Assembly (NCBI GenBank): GCA_946481735.1
Contig: CAMLOU010000128.1
Coordinates: forward strand, 1-11,953
Reading direction: 5' to 3'
DNA length: 11,953 nt
Origin: an uncultured Cellvibrio sp.
GTDB lineage: Bacteria; Pseudomonadota; Gammaproteobacteria; Pseudomonadales; Cellvibrionaceae
Below the pieces are notes generated by a model. It did no database searches. It had not been told where the DNA came from and saw nothing but the letters and a program-made list of their open reading frames with translations. Positions within the stretch are counted from its first letter, which is position 1, and each line of letters opens with the position of its first letter. A program made the position numbers and the translations under genes. This document shows positions 1 to 5,660 of the stretch, one piece after another.

Positions 1-20
1 GCACCTAAAAAATATTCCAT
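1..20 (-). CDS. Start of an unidentified minus-strand gene, cut by the left edge
   Basis: On the minus strand an ATG at 20-18 is preceded by AAGAGGAA (about 27-34), a strong ribosome binding site at suitable spacing. Only six codons are visible (MEYFLG) before the window ends, with no stop. The family cannot be identified. If real, the gene is transcribed divergently from the permease that starts at 364, and the 343 bases between them would be a shared control region. The support is only the binding site plus the start codon. Confidence 0.45.
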
Positions 21-363
21 GGTATTTCCTCTTGATTGTTGTAGGGATGGGTAACGCAATGAAACCTTTATTATGTCGGTACATCCTTGGTTGCCCGCGC
101 TCATGATGCCCGGGGATTTCGTTAACCGCCACCGGAAATTTTATTGTCGTCGCGCAACAAATGTCAGCCACTCTTAAACAGGCCCCAAGGGACTTATTAC
201 ACATGACTATAGTGAGGATGGGCAAAAGCGCAAGCCGTTGCCGGCCGTCCGCCGGGGTTGTATTCCATTTGCTTCTAGCAAGCTAACTATTTTCTATTTT
301 GATTATTCCTGCCGCACTGATAGCCTGCTCCCCTTGTTCGTCGCCCTCCTGTGCAAGGTTCTT
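21..363. other. Gene-free stretch between the left-edge gene and the permease
   Basis: I see no convincing gene, RNA or repeat in these 343 bases. A TATAGT hexamer at 208-213 resembles a -10 box, but no -35 box stands at the right distance. An open frame runs upstream of the permease start to a TTG at 238, but its translation lacks membrane-protein character in that part and has no good ribosome binding site. I treat it as untranslated leader. Confidence 0.5.
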
Positions 364-1146
364 ATGGATTTCCAATACGCATTTATTATCGCCGGTCTGG
401 TTGTTGGCTTTGTCGTTGGTTTAACCGGCGTCGGAGGCGGCTCATTGATGACGCCGATCCTCTTGCATTTCGGTATCACCCCCACCGCTGCGGTAGGAAC
501 TGACCTGCTTTATGCAGCTATCACCAAAGCGGGGGGCGTGCATGTTCACCACAAAAAACGCAACATTGATTGGCGCCTGACCGGGTGGCTGGCCTTGGGC
601 AGTGTGCCGGCCGCGCTGATTACCTTGGGCGTTTTGCGCTACGGGGGTTTTGATACCAGCAGTGTGGATGCCTTTATTAAAGTCACGCTGGGCTATGCAT
701 TGGTTTTAACCGCATTGGCCATTGTGTTCAAACAGAAACTGCTGGAATACAGCCACCGCAACGATGTGTGGCTGACCCGCATGAATCCTCGCCAACAAGT
801 CATTGCGACGGTAGTCACGGGGCTGGTGTTGGGTGCGGTGGTGACCATCACCTCCATCGGGGCCGGCGCGCTGGGAACAGTCGCGTTGTTCCTGCTGTAT
901 CCCTTGCTGCCAACGGTGCGCCTGGTCGGCACCGAGATCGCCCACGCCGTGCCGCTGACGCTGGTGGCGGGATTAGGCCATGCAGGCCTGGGAAATGTCG
1001 ATTGGCATTTGTTGATCAACCTGCTGATCGGCTCACTGCCCGGCATCTACCTCGGCAGCCATCTGGCTAACCGTGTTGCTGATCACTACCTGCGGCCGGC
1101 GCTAGCCGCGATGCTGTTATTTGTGGGCGTGAAATTAGTGGTGTGA
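364..1146 (+). CDS. TauE/SafE-family membrane permease (putative anion or sulfur-compound exporter)
   Basis: This 260-residue integral inner-membrane protein belongs to the TauE/SafE (DUF81) family, whose characterised members move sulfite, sulfoacetate or related organic anions. The substrate cannot be read from sequence. Two related halves are visible: GLTGVGGG at residues 19-26 with a following GTDLL, and TSIGAGALG at 163-171 with a following GTEIAH, the internal repeat typical of the family. About eight hydrophobic segments surround a cytosolic-looking charged stretch (residues 59-70, with HVHHKKR) and another around 124-145. The ATG at 364 is chosen because AAGG lies 5 bases upstream and the protein then begins directly with a membrane segment; the frame stays open back to a TTG at 238 but gains nothing recognisable. 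Its stop lies 2 bases from the stop of the opposing ATPase gene, leaving no room for a separate terminator. Membership in the family is firm; sulfite export is only a family-based guess. Confidence 0.88.
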   Translation: MDFQYAFIIAGLVVGFVVGLTGVGGGSLMTPILLHFGITPTAAVGTDLLYAAITKAGGVHVHHKKRNIDWRLTGWLALGSVPAALITLGVLRYGGFDTSSVDAFIKVTLGYALVLTALAIVFKQKLLEYSHRNDVWLTRMNPRQQVIATVVTGLVLGAVVTITSIGAGALGTVALFLLYPLLPTVRLVGTEIAHAVPLTLVAGLGHAGLGNVDWHLLINLLIGSLPGIYLGSHLANRVADHYLRPALAAMLLFVGVKLVV

Positions 1147-1148
1147 CC

Positions 1149-2921
1149 TCAAGCTTTCTCCGGTGGCGGTGCCACGCGCATGACCTCTTCAACGGTCGTC
1201 AAACCTGCCGCCACCTTCTGCGCGCCCGACAACCGCAAGGTACGCATTCCCTCTTTCATGGCCTGCCGCCGCAACTCCTGCAAATTACAATCGCTGGTGA
1301 TTTTTTCCTTGATGGATTCGGATAACGGCAGGATTTCATAAAGCCCCTGGCGCCCCAGATAACCCGTATCGCGACACTCCAGACAGCCTACCGGGCGGCA
1401 GATCTTCGGCGGCACGTTCACCTTCCAGGGCGCCACCAATTGCTGCCAATCATCGGCTGAGATATGCCCCTCTTCTTTGCAGTGCGGGCACAGGGTGCGC
1501 ACCAGACGTTGCGCCATCACGCCCAGCAGTGTGGCGTTGATCAAATACGAAGGAATCCCCAGATCCAGCAAGCGCGCCACCGTGGCAGGTGCGTCGTTGG
1601 TATGGACGGTGGATAGCACCAGGTGACCGGTCAGGGCGGCTTGCACCGCCATCTGCGCCGTTTCCAGGTCCCGGATCTCGCCCACCATGATGATGTCCGG
1701 GTCCTGCCGCATCAGACTGCGGATACCGGCGGCAAAATCGAGGCCGATCTTGTGGTGGACCTGGGTCTGGTTGAAGGATTCTTCCACCATCTCGATAGGG
1801 TCTTCGATGGTGCTGACATTCACTTCCGGCGTCGCAATCTGGCGCAGGGACGAATAGAGTGTGGTGGTTTTACCGGAACCCGTGGGGCCGGTCACCAGCA
1901 CAATACCATTGGGGCGGTCGAGCATAGCGCGCCAGCGATTGTAGTCTTCACCCACCAGGCCCAGGTCGGTAAAGCTGCGCAGCAGCACGTCTGGATCAAA
2001 GATCCGCATCACCAGTTTTTCACCAAAGGCGGTAGGCAGGGTGGACATCCGCAATTCGACTTCGCTTTCATCGCTGCGCCGGGTTTTGATACGGCCATCC
2101 TGGGGTTTGCGCTTCTCGGCGATATTCATCCGCGCCAGTACTTTGAACCGGCTGGTCACCGCAGTGGCCACATTGATCGGCAACTCGTACACATTGTGCA
2201 ACACCCCGTCGATGCGAAAGCGGATACGCCCCACTTCACGGCGCGGTTCGATATGGATATCACTGGCCCGCTGGTCGTAGGCGTACTGCAACAGCCAATC
2301 CACAATCTTGACGATATGTTGGTCATTGGCATCGGGATCGGTCGCCGTGCCCAGATCCACCAGTTGTTCAAAGTTAGTCACTGCCGATGCCGCCGGGCCG
2401 CCGCTGGCACGACTGACTGACCGGGCCAGGGTGTAAAACTCAACGGTATGGCGTTCGATGTCGGTAGGGTTGGCAATAACACGCTTGACGGTTTTGCGCG
2501 CCACATGTTCGATCTGGGGTTCCCAGCCAGTAATAAAGGGCTGGGTGCACGCAATGATGACGTGGTCCTGGGTAACCTGCACACACAGAATGCCGTGGCG
2601 CTTGGCGAAGGCGTAGGACATCACCTCGGTCACCTTGGGTACGTCAATTTTGAGCGGATCGATGTGTACCACCGGCATCTTCGCTTTTTCCGCCAGCCAT
2701 TCCGTCAGGGCGTCACCATCCAGGGTTTTGGTGGGCCGCTTAAGGTCATCGAAATTCTGGCTGGCGATATAACTCAGCGGGTGCATCATGGCCTGCTCGC
2801 GGGAGCGGGTTGTCCCCAGCAACATATTGGCATCTGTCTGCTTCAGGCGGTCGTCGGCCACCAGGTCAGTCACCAGGCGACGCAGATCGAGCACACCTTC
2901 AAAAACCACAGCATGATTCAT
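1149..2921 (-). CDS. GspE/PilB-type secretion ATPase (type II secretion / type IV pilus assembly superfamily)
   Basis: A 590-residue cytoplasmic hexameric ATPase of the kind that powers type II secretion or type IV pilus extension. Visible parts are an N-terminal GspE/MshE-like domain (about 65-155), a linker, then the T2SSE ATPase domain (about 195-580). The ATPase domain has Walker A GPTGSGKT at 345-352, an Asp-box region near 370-375 (TIEDPIE), Walker B around RQDPDIIMVGEIRD (405-418) and a His box TGHLVLSTVHTND (431-443). A tetracysteine zinc site (C478, C481, C513, C516) is typical of GspE and PilB. I start at the ATG at 2921 because AGGA lies about 11 bases upstream and the translation becomes family-like there; the frame stays open 74 codons further upstream but reads as noise. 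No pilin, inner-membrane platform or secretin gene is nearby, so this is an orphan ATPase. As I recall, a 'secretion pathway ATPase' also sits next to a DUF47-phosphate transporter pair in Pseudomonas, which suggests conserved gene order. Family certain; the partner machine is unknown. Confidence 0.92.
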   Translation of the reverse strand: MNHAVVFEGVLDLRRLVTDLVADDRLKQTDANMLLGTTRSREQAMMHPLSYIASQNFDDLKRPTKTLDGDALTEWLAEKAKMPVVHIDPLKIDVPKVTEVMSYAFAKRHGILCVQVTQDHVIIACTQPFITGWEPQIEHVARKTVKRVIANPTDIERHTVEFYTLARSVSRASGGPAASAVTNFEQLVDLGTATDPDANDQHIVKIVDWLLQYAYDQRASDIHIEPRREVGRIRFRIDGVLHNVYELPINVATAVTSRFKVLARMNIAEKRKPQDGRIKTRRSDESEVELRMSTLPTAFGEKLVMRIFDPDVLLRSFTDLGLVGEDYNRWRAMLDRPNGIVLVTGPTGSGKTTTLYSSLRQIATPEVNVSTIEDPIEMVEESFNQTQVHHKIGLDFAAGIRSLMRQDPDIIMVGEIRDLETAQMAVQAALTGHLVLSTVHTNDAPATVARLLDLGIPSYLINATLLGVMAQRLVRTLCPHCKEEGHISADDWQQLVAPWKVNVPPKICRPVGCLECRDTGYLGRQGLYEILPLSESIKEKITSDCNLQELRRQAMKEGMRTLRLSGAQKVAAGLTTVEEVMRVAPPPEKA

Positions 2922-3022
2922 GGGAAGGCAATTCCTGTATTGGGGCAAGGATAATGTCAGCAAAAACAGTACTGGACACGGATTTAGCGAATTCCTGCTC
3001 TGTGGATTGTAGCTGCTCTTGT

Positions 3023-3041
3023 CCGGCGGAGACACCGCCGG
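3023..3041. repeat. GC-rich inverted repeat CCGGCGG-AGACA-CCGCCGG
   Basis: Perfect 7-bp arms flank a 5-base loop. No T-run follows on either strand, so it is not a standard intrinsic terminator. It lies about 100 bases upstream of the ATPase start (minus strand) and 155 bases upstream of the DUF47 start. It could be an operator, or a leader hairpin in the ATPase mRNA. Function unknown. Confidence 0.4.
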
Positions 3042-3082
3042 TCCCGGCTTTAGCAGACTCAGCCACAAAATACAGCCCGCGG

Positions 3083-3100
3083 CCGTCATAAATTTGTAAA
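3083..3100 (+). promoter_or_regulatory. Candidate Pho box (PhoB binding site)
   Basis: The sequence CCGTCATAAATTTGTAAA matches the 18-base Pho box consensus (CTGTCATAWAWCTGTCAY) at 14 positions, including GTCATA and the second TGT at the correct 11-base period. A weaker third repeat may follow at 3105 (CTGCGTG). It lies upstream of the DUF47-pit operon, where phosphate control would make sense. The box ends 31 bases before the proposed -10, further than the usual overlap with the -35, so the direction of regulation (activation or repression) cannot be told from sequence. Confidence 0.45.
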
Positions 3101-3108
3101 AATCCTGC

Positions 3109-3137
3109 GTGACCTGGCCAGCCGATGTTTTTATACT
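3109..3137 (+). promoter_or_regulatory. Predicted sigma70-like promoter of the DUF47-pit operon
   Basis: GTGACC (3109-3114; 4 of 6 matches to TTGACA), a 17-base spacer and TATACT (3132-3137; 5 of 6 to TATAAT) make a plausible promoter. Transcription would begin near 3144, giving a leader of about 53 bases before the ATG at 3197. Confidence 0.45.
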
Positions 3138-3196
3138 GCGCACACATTTTTACGGGTGCACCGCTTTAAGGCGCTTATTTCAAGGGGACTACCGAT

Positions 3197-3877
3197 ATGC
3201 CCATTGCTAATCCGTTTTCCAACCTCTTTGGCCGTTCGCCGATCAAACCCATGCAGGAACACATGGCCGTAGCAGTCAAGGCCGCCGGTGAACTGATCCA
3301 TTTCTTTGAGGCGGTGATCGCCAATGACTGGGCCAAAGCCGAGGAGGTACAAAAACGCATCACCGACTTTGAACACCAGGCCGACGACATAAAACAGCAA
3401 CTGCGCCTCCATCTCCCCAAAAGCCTCTTCCTCCCTGTTCCCCGTACCGACTTGCTCGAACTGCTCACTATGCAAGACCGCATCGCCAATCGCGCGAAAG
3501 ATATTGCGGGCATTATGCTGGGCCGCAAGATGACTATCCCGGCCAATATGCATACCCAAACCCTGGAGTTTGTGCAGTCCGGCGTGCGCACAGCGGAGCA
3601 GGCGCTGACCGCCATCAATGAGTTGGATGAATTGCTGGAAACCGGCTTCAGCGGCCGGGAGCTGGCCGTAGTGGAAAGGATGATTCAGGAGCTGGACAAG
3701 CTCGAAGAAAAAGCAGACGAGCTGGAGATATCCATGCGCTCGTCACTTTTCCGCCTGGAAGCTGAATTGCCGCCTATCGACGTGATGTTCCTCTACAGCG
3801 TGATCGACTGGATTGGCGACCTCTCTAACCGCGCCCACGATGTCGGTGGCCGTTTGCAACTGCTGCTGGCGCGCTAG
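3197..3877 (+). CDS. PhoU-like DUF47 (TIGR00153) protein, partner of the Pit phosphate permease
   Basis: A 226-residue, wholly soluble and strongly helical protein of the DUF47 family, distantly related to PhoU. It lacks membrane segments or a signal peptide and should act in the cytosol. Internal symmetry is visible: the E-x-x-A-D motif occurs as EHQADD (59-64) and EEKADELE (170-177), the acidic motifs that bind metal in PhoU-like folds. NRAKDIAG (98-105) is echoed by NRAHDVGG (211-218). Length is normal for the family. AAGGGG at about 3182-3187 is a good ribosome binding site, 9 bases from the ATG. The gene lies 32 bases upstream of pit on the same strand, the classic DUF47-pit operon; in Sinorhizobium meliloti the equivalent pair is orfA-pit. 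The usual inference is that it modulates the permease, but its biochemical role is not settled. Confidence 0.9.
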   Translation: MPIANPFSNLFGRSPIKPMQEHMAVAVKAAGELIHFFEAVIANDWAKAEEVQKRITDFEHQADDIKQQLRLHLPKSLFLPVPRTDLLELLTMQDRIANRAKDIAGIMLGRKMTIPANMHTQTLEFVQSGVRTAEQALTAINELDELLETGFSGRELAVVERMIQELDKLEEKADELEISMRSSLFRLEAELPPIDVMFLYSVIDWIGDLSNRAHDVGGRLQLLLAR

Positions 3878-3909
3878 CCGTCGATTTTCATCTTTGAGGA
3901 ATACACATC

Positions 3910-5184
3910 ATGACCGTGATTGCTGAATACGGCCACATCTTGCTTATTCTTGCCTGTGTCTTTGGCGTCTTCATGGCCTGGGGTATCGGGGCCAACGACG
4001 TCGCCAATGCCATGGGCACCTCCGTCGGCTCCCGCGCCCTGACCATGCGCCAAGCGATTGTGATCGCCATGATCTTCGAATTTCTGGGTGCTTACCTCGC
4101 CGGTGGCGAAGTGACCGCCACAATCCGCAGCGGGATTGTTGACCCGGCCTTGATGAGCGGCACCCCGGAGCTGTTGGTGTACGGCATGTTGTCCGCACTA
4201 CTGGCCGCCGGCGTCTGGTTGTTGATTGCCAGCGTTTTGGGCTGGCCGGTGTCCACTACCCACTCTATTGTGGGTGCCATTATCGGTTTCGCGGCGGTTG
4301 GCATTTCTGTCGATGCCGTGGACTGGGGCGCAGTTACTTCCATCGTCTCCAGTTGGGTGGTTTCGCCCGTGATTGCCGGTTTTATTTCTTTCTGGATTTT
4401 CCGCTCTGTACAACACCTGATCCTCGATACGGAAGACCCTTTCACCAACGCCAAACGTTACATTCCCTTTTATATGTTTGCGGTGGGCTTCCTGATTTCG
4501 ATGGTGACGATTCTTAAAGGCTTGTCCCACGTGTTCAAGGACTCGGGCATCAAGTTCAGCTTCGGTGAAAGTACCTTGATCGCTCTGGGTGTCGCCATCC
4601 TGGTTACTGTGCTCGGCGTTTTCTTTTTGAGTCGCGTCAGCCAGGACATGGCCGCCGATGCTAAAAATCGTTTCTCCAGTGTGGAGCGAGTATTTGCCAT
4701 CCTGATGATCTTTACTGCCTGCGCTATGGCCTTTGCCCATGGCTCCAACGACGTTGCCAATGCGGTCGGCCCCATGGCAGCGGTAATCAATACCATTAAT
4801 TCCAACTCGGTCACGTCAAGTTCGCCGGTAGCACCCTGGGTTTTGCTGTTGGGCGGCATCGGGATTGTCGTGGGCCTTGCCACCTATGGCTGGAAGGTCA
4901 TCGCCACCATCGGCAAAAAAATCACCGAACTCACACCCAGCCGTGGCTTTGCCGCCGAGATGGCCGCCGCCGCTACCGTGGTGGTTGCCTCGGGCACAGG
5001 ATTACCGATCTCTACCACTCACACCCTGGTCGGCGCCGTATTGGGGGTTGGGCTGGCACGCGGGATCGGCGCCCTCAACCTTGGCGTTATCGGCAGTATC
5101 TTTATGTCCTGGATTATTACCCTGCCTGCCGGTGCAGGCCTTTCGATCCTGTTTTTCTTCTTCTTCAAAGGCCTGTTCTCCTGA
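3910..5184 (+). CDS. pit: PitA-type low-affinity inorganic phosphate permease (PHO4/PiT family)
   Basis: A 424-residue inner-membrane symporter expected to import inorganic phosphate as a metal-phosphate complex with protons or sodium. The two-fold repeat of the PiT family is clear. GANDVANA (27-34) is matched by HGSNDVANA (277-285), holding the asparagine-aspartate pairs of the transport site. PVSTTHSIVGA (113-123) is matched by PISTTHTLVGA (366-376). About ten hydrophobic segments surround a central hydrophilic stretch (about 165-185). The C-terminus is a run of phenylalanines. GAGGA at 3896-3900 stands 9 bases before the ATG, so the start is secure. It is the second gene of the operon with the DUF47 protein; shared control through the candidate Pho box at 3083 is likely. 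Family is firm; the counter-ion (H+ or Na+) is not determinable here. Confidence 0.94.
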   Translation: MTVIAEYGHILLILACVFGVFMAWGIGANDVANAMGTSVGSRALTMRQAIVIAMIFEFLGAYLAGGEVTATIRSGIVDPALMSGTPELLVYGMLSALLAAGVWLLIASVLGWPVSTTHSIVGAIIGFAAVGISVDAVDWGAVTSIVSSWVVSPVIAGFISFWIFRSVQHLILDTEDPFTNAKRYIPFYMFAVGFLISMVTILKGLSHVFKDSGIKFSFGESTLIALGVAILVTVLGVFFLSRVSQDMAADAKNRFSSVERVFAILMIFTACAMAFAHGSNDVANAVGPMAAVINTINSNSVTSSSPVAPWVLLLGGIGIVVGLATYGWKVIATIGKKITELTPSRGFAAEMAAAATVVVASGTGLPISTTHTLVGAVLGVGLARGIGALNLGVIGSIFMSWIITLPAGAGLSILFFFFFKGLFS

Positions 5185-5219
5185 CAGCCGATGATGCGCT
5201 GGCGACCTGTCAGCGCATC
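5181..5219 (+). terminator. Possible 3'-end hairpin of the phosphate operon, with two alternative stems
   Basis: GATGCGCTG (5193-5201) pairs perfectly with CAGCGCATC (5211-5219) across a 9-base loop. A competing stem, CTGACAG (5181-5187, overlapping the pit stop) with CTGTCAG (5207-5213), shares bases with it. No T-run follows, so it is not a textbook intrinsic terminator; it may protect the 3' end or precede Rho-dependent termination. Confidence 0.35.
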
Positions 5220-5308
5220 CTCCTCATATCCCACGTTTTTGCTACCCCATAGCTCAATCCCACATGCGCCCCATTTGTGCACAGCCTGGATTCACCTTGG
5301 TGCATAAA

Positions 5309-5318
5309 ACAACGTTGT
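5309..5318. promoter_or_regulatory. Operator-like palindrome 1 (ACAACGTTGT)
   Basis: A perfect 10-base palindrome with the central CG typical of LacI/GalR-family operators. The right half extends to TTGTCA, as in site 3; the left side breaks from symmetry after AACA. Its centre lies 145 bases upstream of the centre of site 3, a distance compatible with repression by DNA looping. Confidence 0.5.
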
Positions 5319-5428
5319 CAAATAATTTACAAACCTTTTCTTTTTTACTCTTCTTTAAATAATTTATTGCTTTTCAATAAGTTAAGAATTTTCTCCGCCA
5401 AAATTTACGTTTTCTGATGTTGATAGCA

Positions 5429-5445
5429 CCGACAACTGTTGTCGG
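5429..5445. promoter_or_regulatory. Operator-like palindrome 2 (CCGACAAC-T-GTTGTCGG)
   Basis: Two perfect 8-base inverted arms around a single T. The core GACAAC/GTTGTC half-sites are those of site 3 but spaced one base wider, so the same dimeric regulator could bind with different strength, or a related regulator may use it. Its centre is about 21.5 bases (two helical turns) upstream of the centre of site 3, placing both on the same DNA face. Confidence 0.55.
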
Positions 5446-5450
5446 CATAA

Positions 5451-5478
5451 TTGACAACGTTGTCCACAGGGGTTTAAA
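5451..5478 (+). promoter_or_regulatory. Predicted promoter of the TonB-dependent receptor
   Basis: A perfect -35 TTGACA (5451-5456), a 16-base spacer and TTTAAA (5473-5478; 4 of 6 to TATAAT). Transcription would begin near 5485, leaving about 175 untranslated bases before the receptor ATG. A TATAAA at 5641-5646 lies too close to the start codon to serve as the main -10. Confidence 0.5.
5453..5464. promoter_or_regulatory. Operator-like palindrome 3 (GACAACGTTGTC), overlapping the -35 box
   Basis: A perfect 12-base palindrome with central CG, as expected for a LacI-family site; the GACA-N4-TGTC arrangement resembles sites described for sugar regulators such as NagR in related proteobacteria (from memory, not checked). 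Bases TTGACA at 5451-5456 are both the left arm and a consensus -35 box, so a bound repressor would block RNA polymerase. Confidence 0.6.
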
Positions 5479-5503
5479 AGTGTCACGGGTGCCATTGTCT
5501 ACC

Positions 5504-5586
5504 CATTCCCAACCATTATGGACACTGATGCCAGATCAACCGGCTACGGCTGATTGATGGGGATAGGACAGCAATGATTGGGAATG
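5504..5586 (+). promoter_or_regulatory. Structured leader RNA candidate upstream of the receptor gene
   Basis: CATTCCCAA (5504-5512) is perfectly complementary to TTGGGAATG (5578-5586). Within the enclosed loop, 5535-5544 pairs with 5549-5558 (10 positions, one C-A mismatch, one G-U) and is capped by C(UACG)G, a UNCG tetraloop known to be exceptionally stable. The shape could be a cis-acting regulatory RNA, but it matches no riboswitch class I recognise. Confidence 0.35.
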
Positions 5587-5630
5587 CCGGGCAGGTCATA
5601 CACACGACCGCGCACCCGAATCGACGTTAA
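5574..5630 (+). CDS. Possible 18-codon leader ORF upstream of the receptor
   Basis: ATG at 5574 is preceded by TAGGA (5564-5568) at 5-base spacing and opens a short frame, MIGNAGQVIHTTAHPNRR, ending in TAA at 5628-5630, 30 bases before the receptor start. No membrane or secretion character is visible. Its first codons lie in the right arm of the long-range stem at 5578-5586, so its translation and the leader fold would interfere. There is no run of regulatory codons as in classic amino-acid attenuators. It may well be chance. Confidence 0.2.
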   Translation: MIGNAGQVIHTTAHPNRR

Positions 5631-5660
5631 AAACAATCAATATAAATTGAGGAGACACCT

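Larger units (their letters stand above)
2922..3196. promoter_or_regulatory. Divergent control region between the ATPase and the phosphate operon
   Basis: These 275 bases separate two divergently transcribed genes. The right third holds a candidate Pho box (3083-3100) and a sigma70-like promoter (3109-3137), both listed separately. The middle holds a GC-rich inverted repeat (3023-3041). I could not find a convincing promoter for the minus-strand ATPase. The weak open frames here, including the upstream extension of the ATPase frame, look like chance. Confidence 0.6.
5185..5660 (+). promoter_or_regulatory. AT-rich control region and leader of the TonB-dependent receptor
   Basis: This 476-base stretch has no established gene. 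Its first 35 bases hold the hairpin after pit. From about 5307 to 5425 it is notably AT-rich, unlike the flanking genes. Three related palindromes (5309, 5429, 5453), a promoter overlapping the third, and a roughly 175-base leader with RNA-structure potential follow; each is listed separately. The length and density of sites suggest the receptor is tightly regulated. Confidence 0.7.

Noticed and set aside
208..213. TATAGT as a -10 box for the permease
   Set aside because: No acceptable -35 hexamer 16-18 bases upstream and no correctly spaced extended -10 TG.
238..363. Upstream extension of the permease to a TTG start at 238
   Set aside because: The extra 42 residues do not resemble the family, no good ribosome binding site precedes 238, and ATG 364 has AAGG at proper spacing.
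1623..2420. 265-codon open frame on the plus strand inside the ATPase gene
   Set aside because: It is the antisense shadow of a GC-rich coding sequence with clear GspE motifs; the translation is His/Gly-rich without a recognisable domain.
2922..3143. 74-residue N-terminal extension of the ATPase
   Set aside because: It reads as low-quality sequence across the divergent promoter region and Pho-box area; the ATG at 2921 has a ribosome binding site and starts the family-like part.
4198..4740. 180-codon minus-strand frame inside pit
   Set aside because: Antisense of a well-supported permease gene; its composition (Gly, His, Asn rich) is that of a shadow frame.
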